A DNA stretch of 64,000 bases from Leeuwenhoekiella polynyae. GTDB taxonomy: Bacteria; Bacteroidota; Bacteroidia; Flavobacteriales; Flavobacteriaceae. The stretch lies in the NCBI RefSeq assembly GCF_042683665.1, contig NZ_JBHUOO010000003.1; one strand, written 5' to 3'. The position numbers were made by a program, and so were the translations under genes. The notes under the pieces were generated by a model. The model saw nothing but the letters and a program-made list of their open reading frames with translations, was not told where the DNA came from and made no database searches. Numbering within the stretch: position 1 is the first letter of the stretch; every line of letters starts with the position of its first letter. This document shows, piece by piece, positions 17,839 to 26,792 of this stretch.

Positions 17839-18762
17839 ATGCTTACAAGCTTTTTTGGCGTTTCAAAACCTATAAGTTTTGCGATGATTGTTTTAGCAGT
17901 TGTCGTATACTTTACCGGATTTTACATTGTTTCAGATCGTTATGAGCTAACAGCTTATGGGATATTGAGTCAGTTTATGGTTCTTTTAGTCTATCTTTTT
18001 TCTTTAGGAGTACTCAATTTTGTGGTAAAACGCAATACGCTTACCAAGCGCAACACCTATATTTTGTATTTATTTGTGTGTTTTACGTTTGCTGTGCCGG
18101 TGAGCTTTTTCAATACCGGAGTGATACTTTCTGGGGTATTTGTTTTTTTAGCCTTACGTAGAATCATCAGTTTAAAGTCTGTTACTGATTTCAGTAAAAA
18201 AATATTTGACGCGGCTTTTTGGATAGCGATTGCATCGCTTTTTTTCTTCTGGAGTATTCTATTTTTAATCGTATTATACTTTGCAATACTCTTTTATGGC
18301 AGAGGAGAATATCGAAACTGGCTGATGCCTCTAGGGGGAATTTTTGTAGTAGCTATATTAACTTTTACTTTCAGTTTATACTATGAAGGCGTGCTGGAGT
18401 TTACACTCAATTATGTAGAACTGCCAACGTTAGATTTTACAAATTACAGCACTATAAAATTACTCATACCGGCATCATTCTTTTTAGCACTCTATGTTTG
18501 GTGTGGACTGCGATATTTAGCTCAGATTTCTGATGCACCTCAAAATCTAAAAGCTTCATACATTCTTATTTTAATAAGTTCGCTGGTAGCATTAACCATT
18601 GCTATATTTTTAGCTCCTTTACACGATGGGAGCGAATTGTATTTTTTCTTTGGTCCGCTGGCAATTATAACGGCCAGCTACATAGAGACTAGTAAAAGTT
18701 TTTGGTTTAAAGAAATGATTTTGTGGTTAGCACTCCTTTTACCTATAGCGATATTATTTTGA
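17839..18762 (+). CDS. DUF6427 family membrane protein
   Basis: 307-residue polytopic inner-membrane protein with about 8-10 helices, opening MLTSFFGVSKPISFAMIVLAVV. It fits the Bacteroidota DUF6427 family. No catalytic motif; function unknown. The stop TGA (18760-18762) overlaps the likely TTG start of the next gene, so the nuclease-like gene is translationally coupled to it. Confidence 0.82.
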   Translation: MLTSFFGVSKPISFAMIVLAVVVYFTGFYIVSDRYELTAYGILSQFMVLLVYLFSLGVLNFVVKRNTLTKRNTYILYLFVCFTFAVPVSFFNTGVILSGVFVFLALRRIISLKSVTDFSKKIFDAAFWIAIASLFFFWSILFLIVLYFAILFYGRGEYRNWLMPLGGIFVVAILTFTFSLYYEGVLEFTLNYVELPTLDFTNYSTIKLLIPASFFLALYVWCGLRYLAQISDAPQNLKASYILILISSLVALTIAIFLAPLHDGSELYFFFGPLAIITASYIETSKSFWFKEMILWLALLLPIAILF

Positions 18763-19403
18763 AAGAGTTAGATTTAGTAGCATTAGAGACCGAGCTTAAA
18801 AAGCGCTGGCCTTACCGGGATCTCTGGTTTAGAAAGCAGAATGATCTTTGGGATAATCACAGCAATTTTATTTATCATACTCAGGAATTTGAAAACCTTA
18901 TTGAACGTATAGAATTTACTGTAAAGAAATTTGATTTAAATAAAAAGCACTTTTTCTATTATACCGTCAACCGCTGGTATAATTACTGGAGCTCTCGAGC
19001 TGTAGAGCAAATATTCACCGGGCTTGAGGGCGTTATAGCTGCAGAAAATAAAAAAGATCGCCTGGTAGATTTTAGTATTCAGCGCGTAAAATTTGATTTA
19101 AAAACCACAAAGTTTCCCAGAGGTTTTGGATGGAATCTAAAATATGCTCAGAGTCATGAACAAAAACTCATCAAGTGGTTGTATTTAAATCAAAGCATGG
19201 GTAGAAGATTTCATACCGAAAATAGACTGTTTTTAATCGTGTATAGTAGTGATGGGTATCATTATAAACTGAAAGCCGAAATTGCCTGGTTACGTACGGT
19301 GGTTGAAAATTATGTGGCTCAGTTTAATCCTGAGCAATTGAAGAGGCCACATATTGATGAGACAAAACCGGCATATTCTGATATAATCTGGGCAATACGA
19401 TGA
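18759..19403 (+). CDS. Putative PD-(D/E)XK nuclease, candidate restriction endonuclease
   Basis: 214-residue soluble protein without a family I recognise. From the TTG at 18759, residues 78-117 show a pattern expected of a PD-(D/E)XK nuclease core: a helix with Glu83, then Asp104 at the end of LVD, an eight-residue strand, and Asp113-Leu-Lys115 in VKFDLKTTKFP. Many aromatic and basic residues precede it. The gene overlaps the preceding TGA at its start and the methyltransferase ATG at its end (ATGA). Its place directly before a DNA adenine methyltransferase makes it a restriction endonuclease candidate. A GTG at 18723 would extend it by 12 residues. Function is inferred. Confidence 0.6.
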   Translation: MKELDLVALETELKKRWPYRDLWFRKQNDLWDNHSNFIYHTQEFENLIERIEFTVKKFDLNKKHFFYYTVNRWYNYWSSRAVEQIFTGLEGVIAAENKKDRLVDFSIQRVKFDLKTTKFPRGFGWNLKYAQSHEQKLIKWLYLNQSMGRRFHTENRLFLIVYSSDGYHYKLKAEIAWLRTVVENYVAQFNPEQLKRPHIDETKPAYSDIIWAIR

Positions 19404-20395
19404 ATTATATAGGCTCAAAACATAAACTTTCAGAGTGGCTGCTTAGCAACATAAAAGCGGTTTCTGGTGACGACCTTTCTGATCAGATTTTTTGTGATTT
19501 GTTTGCAGGTACAGGTAGCGTGGGCAAAATATTTAAACCACTAGTGAAACATGTTATCGCCAACGATTTAGAGTATTACAGCTATGTTTTAAACCGAAAT
19601 TATATTGGGAACAACACGGCTCTCGAAGCTGATTTTTATATTGAAAAACTGAACACACTTACCGCAATAGAAGGCTTTATTTTTAATAATTACAGCGAGA
19701 ACGGCAGCTCTAACCGCTTGTATTTTTCCTCAGATAATGGTAAAAAAATAGATGCCATTAGAGCACAGATTGAACAGTGGTTTACAAAGAAAAAAATTAA
19801 CGAAGATCTTTATTTTTTCCTTTTAGCAAGTCTTTTAGAAAGCGCTGATAAGGTTGCCAATACTGCTTCGGTTTATGGTGCTTATTTAAAAAAGCTTAAA
19901 AAATCGGCTCAAAAAGAATTAAAAATTCAGCCTGCAAATTTTAAAATAACTGCCGATGAGCATTCGGTTTATAATCAGGATAGTAATTCCTTAATAGCTG
20001 ATATTGAGGGCGATATTTTATATCTAGATCCGCCCTACAATGCACGACAATATGGCGCCAATTATCATGTGCTCAATACTATCGCAAAAAAAGATACCTT
20101 TGTACCTAAAGGAAAAACTGGTTTGCGTACCTATTCAAAAAGTGCTTTTTGCAGTAAAGTTAAAGTTGCAGAAAGCTTTGAAAAGTTGATTGAAACTGCG
20201 CAGTTTAAAACGATTTTTTTGAGTTATAACAACGAGGGGTTGATGCCTGCAGAAACCGTAAAAAGTATTATGCAGCGTTATGGTAAATATGATTTAGTCA
20301 CTAAAGAATATCAGCGTTTTAAAGCAGATAAGACTGAAAGCAGAAACCATAAAGCAACCGCAACAACCGAATATTTACACGTATTAGAAAAATAA
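19400..20395 (+). CDS. DNA adenine-N6 methyltransferase, D12 class
   Basis: 331-residue methyltransferase. The AdoMet-binding start NYIGSKHKL and motif I (Asp33, DLFAGTGSVG) are followed by the catalytic motif IV Asp-Pro-Pro-Tyr at 210-213 (LYLDPPYNARQYG). This order is typical of D12-class (Dam-like) enzymes. A long insert between motif I and IV probably includes the target-recognition region. ATG overlaps the TGA of the nuclease-like gene, and DUF4254 begins 6 bp later. It may be the protective partner of a type II restriction system, or a solitary methylase if the upstream gene is not a nuclease. Confidence 0.9.
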   Translation: MNYIGSKHKLSEWLLSNIKAVSGDDLSDQIFCDLFAGTGSVGKIFKPLVKHVIANDLEYYSYVLNRNYIGNNTALEADFYIEKLNTLTAIEGFIFNNYSENGSSNRLYFSSDNGKKIDAIRAQIEQWFTKKKINEDLYFFLLASLLESADKVANTASVYGAYLKKLKKSAQKELKIQPANFKITADEHSVYNQDSNSLIADIEGDILYLDPPYNARQYGANYHVLNTIAKKDTFVPKGKTGLRTYSKSAFCSKVKVAESFEKLIETAQFKTIFLSYNNEGLMPAETVKSIMQRYGKYDLVTKEYQRFKADKTESRNHKATATTEYLHVLEK

Positions 20396-20401
20396 AATAT
20401 T

Positions 20402-21016
20402 ATGATTACACATACTGCAAAACGCATCTTTGAGAAAGCCGTAGATGATTACCACATTAAAGATCGCGTTGATCAGCCATTCAGTAATCCGTATGACACA
20501 GATGTTGATTTTTTAGAGCATTTATTATACCGTAAGGCATGGATAGATACCGTGCAATGGCATTATGAAGACATCATTAGAGACCCACAAATTGATCCTG
20601 TTGCTGCTTTAAAATTAAAGCGTCAGATAGATGCTTCTAACCAAGAGCGAACGGATATGGTAGAGTATATTGACAGCTATTTTTTAGATGAATATAAAGA
20701 TGTTGAGCCTAACAAATCTGCTACTATAAATACCGAAAGTCCGGCTTGGGCATTAGATCGCTTATCCATTCTTACTTTAAAGATTTATCATATGGAAGAA
20801 GAAGCAAGTCGTGAAGATGCCTCTGAAGACCATAGATTGTCCTGCCAGCAAAAACTAGATATTTTACTAGAGCAGCGTGTAGATTTGTGTACCGCGATAG
20901 ACACCTTGGTTAAAGATATTCGCAATGGCGATAAATACATGAAAGTCTACAAACAGATGAAAATGTATAACGACGACGAGCTCAACCCTGTATTGCGCGG
21001 GCAAAATAAAAAGTAG
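20402..21016 (+). CDS. DUF4254 domain protein
   Basis: 204-residue soluble helical protein. Characteristic segments are FLEHLLYRKAWIDTVQWHYEDIIRDP and TESPAWALDRLSILTLKIYHM. The family is usually found beside a GT9 heptosyltransferase-like gene, as it is here (3 bp apart), so a role in cell-surface glycan assembly is likely, but its reaction is unknown. Confidence 0.85.
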   Translation: MITHTAKRIFEKAVDDYHIKDRVDQPFSNPYDTDVDFLEHLLYRKAWIDTVQWHYEDIIRDPQIDPVAALKLKRQIDASNQERTDMVEYIDSYFLDEYKDVEPNKSATINTESPAWALDRLSILTLKIYHMEEEASREDASEDHRLSCQQKLDILLEQRVDLCTAIDTLVKDIRNGDKYMKVYKQMKMYNDDELNPVLRGQNKK

Positions 21017-21019
21017 GTT

Positions 21020-22060
21020 ATGCCTTCTCCAAAAGCGCCACATATTCTATGCATCCGGTTTTCGGCAATGGGAGATGTGGCGATGACAGTTCCGGTGTTG
21101 CTGGCACTTACCCGCCAGTATCCAGAACTTAAAATAACGGTTTTATCTAAACCATTTTTTGCACCTTTTTTTAACGGAATTCAGAATGTCACTTTTTACG
21201 GCGCTGACGTTAAAGAAGAGTATAAAGGTGTTTGCGGACTTTTTAAACTCTATAAAACTTTAAAACCAAAACAGTTTACAGCAGTTGCAGACCTGCATAA
21301 TGTGCTTCGGTCTAATGTGTTGCTATCTTTTTTTCGCTTACGCGGAACTAAAAATGCGCAGATAGATAAGGGCAGAGCTGAAAAGAAAGCGCTAACTCAA
21401 GAAACTAATAAAGTCTTTAAGCCTCTTAAAAGTACACATCAGCGTTATGCAGATGTTTTTGAAGAATTGGGTTTCCCTGTTGATCTCAAAGGAGAAGAGG
21501 TGTTACCGAAGCAAAAATTAAGCAATACTGTTTCTCAGGCATTGGGAAACGAACCCTTTAAATGGCTGGGAATAGCTCCTTTTGCAGCACACGATGGTAA
21601 AAAATATCCGCTGGAATTATTAGATGTCTTACTGGCTGATCTGGCTTCTAAAAAGTATAAGATCATTCTTTTTGGCGGTGGAGCCAAAGAGCAGCAATTG
21701 CTGAATGCTTTTGAGTCGAAATATAAGAATGTGGTTAATGTAGCCGGTAAGTTTTCATTTGCAGAAGAACTTGCGCTCATTTCACATTTAGATGCTATGC
21801 TGGCTATGGATAGTGGCAATGGTCATATGGCAGCACTTTTTGGTGTTCCTACGGTAACACTTTGGGGCGTGACACACCCTTATTTAGGTTTTGCGCCGTA
21901 TATGCAACCAGAAGAAAATCAGCTTAAAGCAGATCGTGAAGAATATCCTGCGATTCCTACTTCAGCCTATGGAAATAAAGTCCCGGAAGGTTATGATAAA
22001 GTAATGCAAAGTATTAAGCCTAAAACCATTTTCAACCGCCTCATTCAAATTTTAGATTAG
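21020..22060 (+). CDS. Glycosyltransferase family 9 protein (heptosyltransferase-like)
   Basis: 346-residue GT-B enzyme of the ADP-heptose:LPS heptosyltransferase family. The N-terminus ILCIRFSAMGDVAMTVPVL is the family start. The C-domain has WLGIAPFAAHDGKKYPLELL, IILFGGGAKEQQLL and the conserved DSGNGHMAALFGVPTVTLWG nucleotide-binding segment. It probably acts in LPS core or surface glycan synthesis at the cytoplasmic face. Paired with DUF4254. Confidence 0.9.
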   Translation: MPSPKAPHILCIRFSAMGDVAMTVPVLLALTRQYPELKITVLSKPFFAPFFNGIQNVTFYGADVKEEYKGVCGLFKLYKTLKPKQFTAVADLHNVLRSNVLLSFFRLRGTKNAQIDKGRAEKKALTQETNKVFKPLKSTHQRYADVFEELGFPVDLKGEEVLPKQKLSNTVSQALGNEPFKWLGIAPFAAHDGKKYPLELLDVLLADLASKKYKIILFGGGAKEQQLLNAFESKYKNVVNVAGKFSFAEELALISHLDAMLAMDSGNGHMAALFGVPTVTLWGVTHPYLGFAPYMQPEENQLKADREEYPAIPTSAYGNKVPEGYDKVMQSIKPKTIFNRLIQILD

Positions 22061-22131
22061 ACTTTTACCACTGTTAATAGTGCCAGAAACACAAAAAAGT
22101 TTAGGTATCTTCCTTTTCTAATTTTTGTGTT

Positions 22132-23076
22132 ATGAAAACTCCGCTTACGCAACTCTTACAAATTGAGCATCCCATCATTATGGCACCTATGTTTTTGGTT
22201 TCTAATGTAGCGATGGTAAAAGCCGCCATGTATGCCGGGATTGCCGGCTGTATCCCAGCTTTAAATTACCGCACAATACCTGAATTACAAGAGGCAATAA
22301 TAGACTTAAAGACTTCAAAAACGGAGAACGGTGCGTTTGGTTTTAATCTTATTGTAAATAAATCAAACCTTAAGTTTCCAGAGCAACTCGCTGTTTGCTG
22401 TGAGTTGGGTTGTGACTTTTTTATTACTTCCTTAGGAAACCCAAAACAAGTGATTGAAGAGGCACACAAAAAAGGAATTCTTGTGTTTTGTGATGTGGTA
22501 AATTTAGAGCAGGCAAAAAAAGTAGAAAGCTTAGGTTGTGATGCAGTGATTGCTGTTAACAATGAGGCCGGCGGTCATCGCGGAAGCCTTTCACCTCAAA
22601 ATTTAATTGAAGAATTGAATCAAGCTCTTAGTATACCGGTGATTTCTGCAGGTGGTGTGGGGACTAAAGCAGAGCTGGAAGAGAAGCTAAAATTTGGTGC
22701 AGTTGGCGTGAGTATTGGGAGTCCGTTTATTGCTTCAGAAGAAGCAGGTGTTTCTAATGAATATAAGGAGGCCTGTGTGCAGTATGGAGCTAATGATATC
22801 GTACTAACCCAAAAGATTAGCGGAACGCCGTGTACGGTTATTAATACACCTTATGTGCAAGAAATAGGCACCGAGCAAACATGGCTAGAAAAGCTTTTGA
22901 ATAAAAATAAATGGCTCAAGAAATACGTGAAAATGCTGCGTTTTTTAAAAGGAACCAATATGGTGACTAAAGCCGCTACCGAAGCTACCTATAAAACCGT
23001 TTGGGTTGCCGGTCCCACCATAGAGCATAGTAAAGCTATAGAACCAGTGATAAAAATTATTAAACGGTTTGTTTAA
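22132..23076 (+). CDS. Nitronate monooxygenase family FMN protein
   Basis: 314-residue TIM-barrel flavoprotein of the nitronate monooxygenase / 2-nitropropane dioxygenase family. Visible motifs are the N-terminal PIIMAPM, AVNNEAGGHRG (the conserved His-bearing loop), PVISAGGVGTKAELEEKLKFGAVGVSIGSPFI for FMN phosphate binding. The physiological substrate is unclear; relatives include enoyl-ACP reductase FabK. Monocistronic or cotranscribed with the small downstream ORF (11 bp). Confidence 0.88.
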   Translation: MKTPLTQLLQIEHPIIMAPMFLVSNVAMVKAAMYAGIAGCIPALNYRTIPELQEAIIDLKTSKTENGAFGFNLIVNKSNLKFPEQLAVCCELGCDFFITSLGNPKQVIEEAHKKGILVFCDVVNLEQAKKVESLGCDAVIAVNNEAGGHRGSLSPQNLIEELNQALSIPVISAGGVGTKAELEEKLKFGAVGVSIGSPFIASEEAGVSNEYKEACVQYGANDIVLTQKISGTPCTVINTPYVQEIGTEQTWLEKLLNKNKWLKKYVKMLRFLKGTNMVTKAATEATYKTVWVAGPTIEHSKAIEPVIKIIKRFV

Positions 23077-23087
23077 ATTCTCAAATT

Positions 23088-23228
23088 ATGTCTGATAAAA
23101 ATTCCAAAAATAGATTCGAGTTTTCGGAAAACTATAAATCAATGATGAACGATATGCTTCTAAAATTAGAAGGAGGAGAACTTGAGTTTACTCCCATAAG
23201 CAAGGTGATGGTAAAATATAGCGGATAA
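23088..23228 (+). CDS. Small hypothetical protein (46 aa)
   Basis: An ATG at 23088, 11 bp after the preceding stop, opens a 46-residue frame, MSDKNSKNRF...VMVKYSG, ending at TAA 23226-23228 just before a terminator. The composition is protein-like, hydrophilic and Met/Lys-rich, with no membrane segment. The tight spacing to the upstream gene and to the terminator supports a real small gene, but no homologue is known to me. Confidence 0.45.
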   Translation: MSDKNSKNRFEFSENYKSMMNDMLLKLEGGELEFTPISKVMVKYSG

Positions 23229-23241
23229 GTTCTAACTAAGT

Positions 23242-23278
23242 AAAAGACCTCAAAAGTTTAAACTTTTGAGGTCTTTTT
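23242..23278. terminator. Bidirectional intrinsic terminator
   Basis: Perfect 18-bp inverted repeat AAAAGACCTCAAAAGTTT / AAACTTTTGAGGTCTTTT followed by T. It separates the convergent small ORF and reductase gene. Confidence 0.93.
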
Positions 23279-23282
23279 CAAA

Positions 23283-23306
23283 TTCCCCCTTTGGGGATTA
23301 GGGGGC
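23283..23306. repeat. GC-rich short palindromic repeat, copy 1
   Basis: A C-run and G-run element (TTCCCCCTTTGGGGATTAGGGGG) in an AT-rich context, next to the reductase stop codon. It resembles the reverse complement of the element at 25939-25972, with a shared TTAGGG core. Confidence 0.45.
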
Positions 23307-23307
23307 T

Positions 23308-24360
23308 TTAAATATCATCAAAGTCAACAACCAGATTTGTTGAGGTAGCCAGTGCCTGGCAAGTTAAAATCAATCCTTCTTCAACTTCATCATCAGTTAG
23401 AATCTGATTTTTACGCATCACGGCTGTTCCTTCGGTAACGCGAGCAATACAGCTGCTGCAAATACCTCCCTGGCACGAGTGTGGCGCATCAATATCATTA
23501 TCAAGAGCGGCGTCTAAAATTATTTTATTCTGTGGAATAACCAACTCAAACTCTTCATCGTCACAAATGATTTTTAAATTCGTTTGACCGTCTAAAGCTT
23601 CGGCGATCTCTTCACCATCATCAGAAGAGGTAAAAAGTTCAAACTTCACATTTTCTTTAGGAATCTCATTTTCTTGTAGAACTCCACGAACTCCATTTAT
23701 CATTTCTTCTGGTCCGCATAAAAAGAACTGGTCAAAATCGTGAGATTTAAATTTATTCTTCAATATAAAATTAACCGTTGCTTTTTCTATTCTTCCAAAG
23801 TGCGCATCAGTCTCTTGTTTACGGCTGTAGATAAACTCAATAAACAAGCGATCGGGATATTGTAATTGCAACTCCAGAAGTTCTTTGTGAAAGATGGTTT
23901 CTTCAACTGTACGGTTTCCGTAAGCGAGAACAAATCTACTTTTAGGTTCTTCTTCTAAAATTGTTTTTACTATTGAAAGTACCGGAGTAATACCGCTTCC
24001 TGCAGCAAATGCAGCATAATCTTTAGCATTCTTACCGTTAGGCTCAACAATAAATTTTCCTTCTGGTGGATGCACTTCTAGAGATTGACCTACGGTTAAT
24101 TTGTTGTTTGCGAGTACAGAAAAGGTTCCGCCTTCAACTTCTTTTACGGCTACTTTTAAATTTCCGCTTTGCGGAGTAGAACATAAGGAATAAGCACGAC
24201 GAACTTCTTTGCCGTCAATAGTTGTTTTTATCGTGATGTATTGACCGGCTTTAAACGAATAGGTTTTTTTTAACGCGTCTGGAACACCAAAAGTAATGCT
24301 TACGGCTTGCTCGGTCTCGCGTGTAATATCTTGTATAGTAAGTGCGTGAAAATCGCTCAT
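23308..24360 (-). CDS. 2Fe-2S flavin oxidoreductase (ferredoxin-NADP reductase / PaaE-like)
   Basis: 350-residue electron-transfer protein with three domains: FAD-binding (about 1-105, RAYSLCSTP), NAD(P)-binding (about 110-230, AFAAGSGITPVLSIV and FFLCGPEEMI) and a C-terminal plant-type 2Fe-2S ferredoxin (about 262-350, Cys ligands in HSCQGGICSSC and LTCQA). This architecture is that of PaaE and related oxygenase reductases. No oxygenase subunits lie nearby, so its partner is unknown. A minus-strand -7 element lies 17 bp upstream. Confidence 0.9.
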   Translation of the reverse strand: MSDFHALTIQDITRETEQAVSITFGVPDALKKTYSFKAGQYITIKTTIDGKEVRRAYSLCSTPQSGNLKVAVKEVEGGTFSVLANNKLTVGQSLEVHPPEGKFIVEPNGKNAKDYAAFAAGSGITPVLSIVKTILEEEPKSRFVLAYGNRTVEETIFHKELLELQLQYPDRLFIEFIYSRKQETDAHFGRIEKATVNFILKNKFKSHDFDQFFLCGPEEMINGVRGVLQENEIPKENVKFELFTSSDDGEEIAEALDGQTNLKIICDDEEFELVIPQNKIILDAALDNDIDAPHSCQGGICSSCIARVTEGTAVMRKNQILTDDEVEEGLILTCQALATSTNLVVDFDDI

Positions 24361-24376
24361 TGCTTAAAAATTTTGG

Positions 24377-24384
24377 CAAAAATA
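24377..24384 (-). promoter_or_regulatory. -7 element for the reductase gene (TATTTTTG)
   Basis: Minus-strand TAnnTTTG match 17 bp before the start at 24360. Confidence 0.45.
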
Positions 24385-24467
24385 CAAAGCAAGACGGTTT
24401 TGAGGCGTAACATTTTTATAATTTATGCACTAATGCATTAACTAAAAATCCTAAAAAAACAAAATAG

Positions 24468-25937
24468 ATGATTAAACACTTTATCAATCTGGAATGGAAG
24501 AGCTTTTTTAGGTCTGCTGCTTTTCAAACCAATCTGGTTTTAAAAATCTTTATGGCGCTGGGTGCGCTTTATTTTATAGGGATTTTTACGCTTGCCGGAG
24601 TAGGTGCTTATTTTGGACTGGAAAAAGCCGGACTTGAACCACTAGAAACCATAAACCGATTTATGATCTATTATGTGGTTCTGGATCTTGTGATAAAATA
24701 TATGCTTCAAAAAATGCCGGTTGTCAACATCAAGCCCTTGCTGTTGTTGCCTTTTAAAAAGGCTAAAATTGTTGATTTTGCTTTGGGCAAAACCATGCTC
24801 TCGTTTTTTAATATCGTACACGCATTTTTCTTTATTCCTTTTAGTGTGGTTTTAATTGGTCAAGGCTATGACCCTGTTCATGTAATTACTTGGCATCTGG
24901 GAATGCTGGCAATGATCTACATCAATAATTTTATCAACGTTTTTCTCAATGATGCGATGCCGCTTGTTATTGGTCTGGCATCAGTAATTATTGGAATTGG
25001 CGCTTTGCAGTATTACGGTATTTTTGACGTTACACCTTATACAGGAGCTTATTTTCAAGGTTTATTTGAGCAGTTATGGATGTTTGCCATTCCTGTTGTG
25101 CTTGCGCTTGTATTGTATAAAGTAGCACACGCGTATTTCTTAAAACGCCTATATCTTGACCAAGGCTTGTCTGCTAAAGCAAAAGAAGCAACTACAGAAA
25201 ATTTAGATTGGTTAGACCGCTTCGGAAAAACTGCGCTTTTTCTTAAAAATGATATCAAGCTGATTAAACGCAATAAACGCTCTAAAACCACAGTGATTAT
25301 GAGTGTTGTGTTCTTATTCTACGGATTGCTCTTTTTTACCGGCGGAATAGAAAGCTACGATAATCCGTTTATGAAGATTTTTGCCGGGATATTTGTCACC
25401 GGTGGTTTCTTATTCAGTTTTGGGCAGTTTGTTCCCAGCTGGGACAGTTCTTACTACCCGCTAATGATGACTCAAAACATCAGTTATGAAGAATATTTAA
25501 AGTCAAAATGGATGCTGGTTGTTATTGCTGCTGGGATTTCTACCATTTTAGGTTTGGGCTATTTGTATTTTGGTTGGGAAGCTTACGCCGCGGTATTCGT
25601 TGGCGGAATTTACAATATGGGTGTTAACGGTCACGTGGTGCTTTGGGGTGGTGCGTATATTAAAACTCCAATTGATCTAACGAGTAATAAAAAAGCCTTT
25701 GGTGATAGTTCGTCTTTCAATGTAAAAACGTTATTGATCACGATGCCTAAGCTGTTGTTGCCAATAGCTTTGTACGCGATTGGGCATTTTACACTAGGAC
25801 CTGTATTTGGTTATGCATTAGTAGCTTTAGCCGGAGTTGCCGGTTTTGCATTTAGAGATTTTATGTTCAAAAAAATCATTGGTATTTATAAAGCCGAAAA
25901 GTATAAAACCATAGCCGCTTACAAACAGAAAAACTAA
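24468..25937 (+). CDS. DUF5687 family membrane protein, probable ABC permease
   Basis: 489-residue polytopic inner-membrane protein with about 12 helices. It opens MIKHFINLEWKSFFRSAAFQTNL, typical of ABC-2-like permeases that start with a cytoplasmic amphipathic helix, and fits the Bacteroidota DUF5687 family. An ATPase gene follows 52 bp downstream, so the two probably form one ABC exporter. The substrate is unknown. Confidence 0.82.
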   Translation: MIKHFINLEWKSFFRSAAFQTNLVLKIFMALGALYFIGIFTLAGVGAYFGLEKAGLEPLETINRFMIYYVVLDLVIKYMLQKMPVVNIKPLLLLPFKKAKIVDFALGKTMLSFFNIVHAFFFIPFSVVLIGQGYDPVHVITWHLGMLAMIYINNFINVFLNDAMPLVIGLASVIIGIGALQYYGIFDVTPYTGAYFQGLFEQLWMFAIPVVLALVLYKVAHAYFLKRLYLDQGLSAKAKEATTENLDWLDRFGKTALFLKNDIKLIKRNKRSKTTVIMSVVFLFYGLLFFTGGIESYDNPFMKIFAGIFVTGGFLFSFGQFVPSWDSSYYPLMMTQNISYEEYLKSKWMLVVIAAGISTILGLGYLYFGWEAYAAVFVGGIYNMGVNGHVVLWGGAYIKTPIDLTSNKKAFGDSSSFNVKTLLITMPKLLLPIALYAIGHFTLGPVFGYALVALAGVAGFAFRDFMFKKIIGIYKAEKYKTIAAYKQKN

Positions 25938-25938
25938 T

Positions 25939-25972
25939 GTCCCATCCCTAACCCTTCCCCAAGGGAAGGGAA
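25939..25972. repeat. GC-rich short palindromic repeat, copy 2
   Basis: Between the permease and ATPase genes. It has a CCCATCCCTAACCC arm and a perfect hairpin CCCTTCCC-CAA-GGGAAGGG (25952-25970). It resembles the shorter element at 23283-23306 in the opposite sense. Confidence 0.55.
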
Positions 25973-25989
25973 CTATAAAAACTAAAATT

Positions 25990-26709
25990 ATGATACATAT
26001 ACACGACTTATCAAAAACCTACAACGGTGTGACCGTTTTAAAAATAGACGAACTTCATATTCCTAAAGGAGAATCCTTTGGCTTGGTAGGAAATAATGGT
26101 GCAGGTAAAACCACATTGTTTAGTGCTTTGCTCGATTTGATCCAACCTACTACCGGATATATTCAAAACGGAGAAGCTAAAGTGAATGAAAGCGAAGCCT
26201 GGAAATCGCACACGGCATCTTTTATTGATGAAAGCTTCTTAATAGGCTATCTCACTGCGGAAGAATATTTTTATTTTATTGGTGAACTACGCGGTCAAAA
26301 TAAAGCTGACGTAGACAAACTACTTGCTGGTTTTGAAGATTTCTTTAATGATGAGATTTTAGGAAAACGCAAATACCTACGCGATCTTTCTAAAGGAAAT
26401 ATGAAGAAAGTGGGTATCGTAGCAACACTAATCGGGAATCCGGAAGTTGTGATTCTAGACGAACCTTTTGCAAATTTGGATCCTACCACACAAATTCGTT
26501 TAAAAGGAATCATCAAAAAACTAGCATCAGAAACCGGAGTTACGGTTTTGGTTTCTAGTCATGACCTGATGCACGTTACAGATGTCTGCGAGCGCATCGT
26601 AGTACTTGAAAAAGGAAGCGTGGTAAACGACATCAAAACTTCTGAGGCTACACTTAAAGAGCTGGAAGCTTATTTTAGTAAGGAGAGTTTAGGTGTCAAT
26701 GAAATATAA
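25990..26709 (+). CDS. ABC transporter ATP-binding protein
   Basis: 239-residue nucleotide-binding subunit. Walker A is GNNGAGKTTLF, the Q-loop region is HTASFIDES, the signature is a variant LSKGNMKKVG rather than LSGGQ, Walker B is VVILDEPFANLDP, and the switch His is in VLVSSHDLMHV. Gene context pairs it with the DUF5687 permease. Signature variants of this kind occur in ABC-2 exporters, so activity is still likely. Confidence 0.92.
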   Translation: MIHIHDLSKTYNGVTVLKIDELHIPKGESFGLVGNNGAGKTTLFSALLDLIQPTTGYIQNGEAKVNESEAWKSHTASFIDESFLIGYLTAEEYFYFIGELRGQNKADVDKLLAGFEDFFNDEILGKRKYLRDLSKGNMKKVGIVATLIGNPEVVILDEPFANLDPTTQIRLKGIIKKLASETGVTVLVSSHDLMHVTDVCERIVVLEKGSVVNDIKTSEATLKELEAYFSKESLGVNEI

Positions 26710-26760
26710 AAGCTGATTTTTCAACTGATTTTTATCAGTTTTTAGGTTAAATGTTCTCAA

Positions 26761-26768
26761 TAATTTTG
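26761..26768 (+). promoter_or_regulatory. -7 element for the OmpW-like gene (TAATTTTG)
   Basis: TAnnTTTG match 24 bp before ATG 26793; no clear -33 TTG. Confidence 0.45.
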
Positions 26769-26792
26769 GGCAACTTTTAAACATAAAAACAG

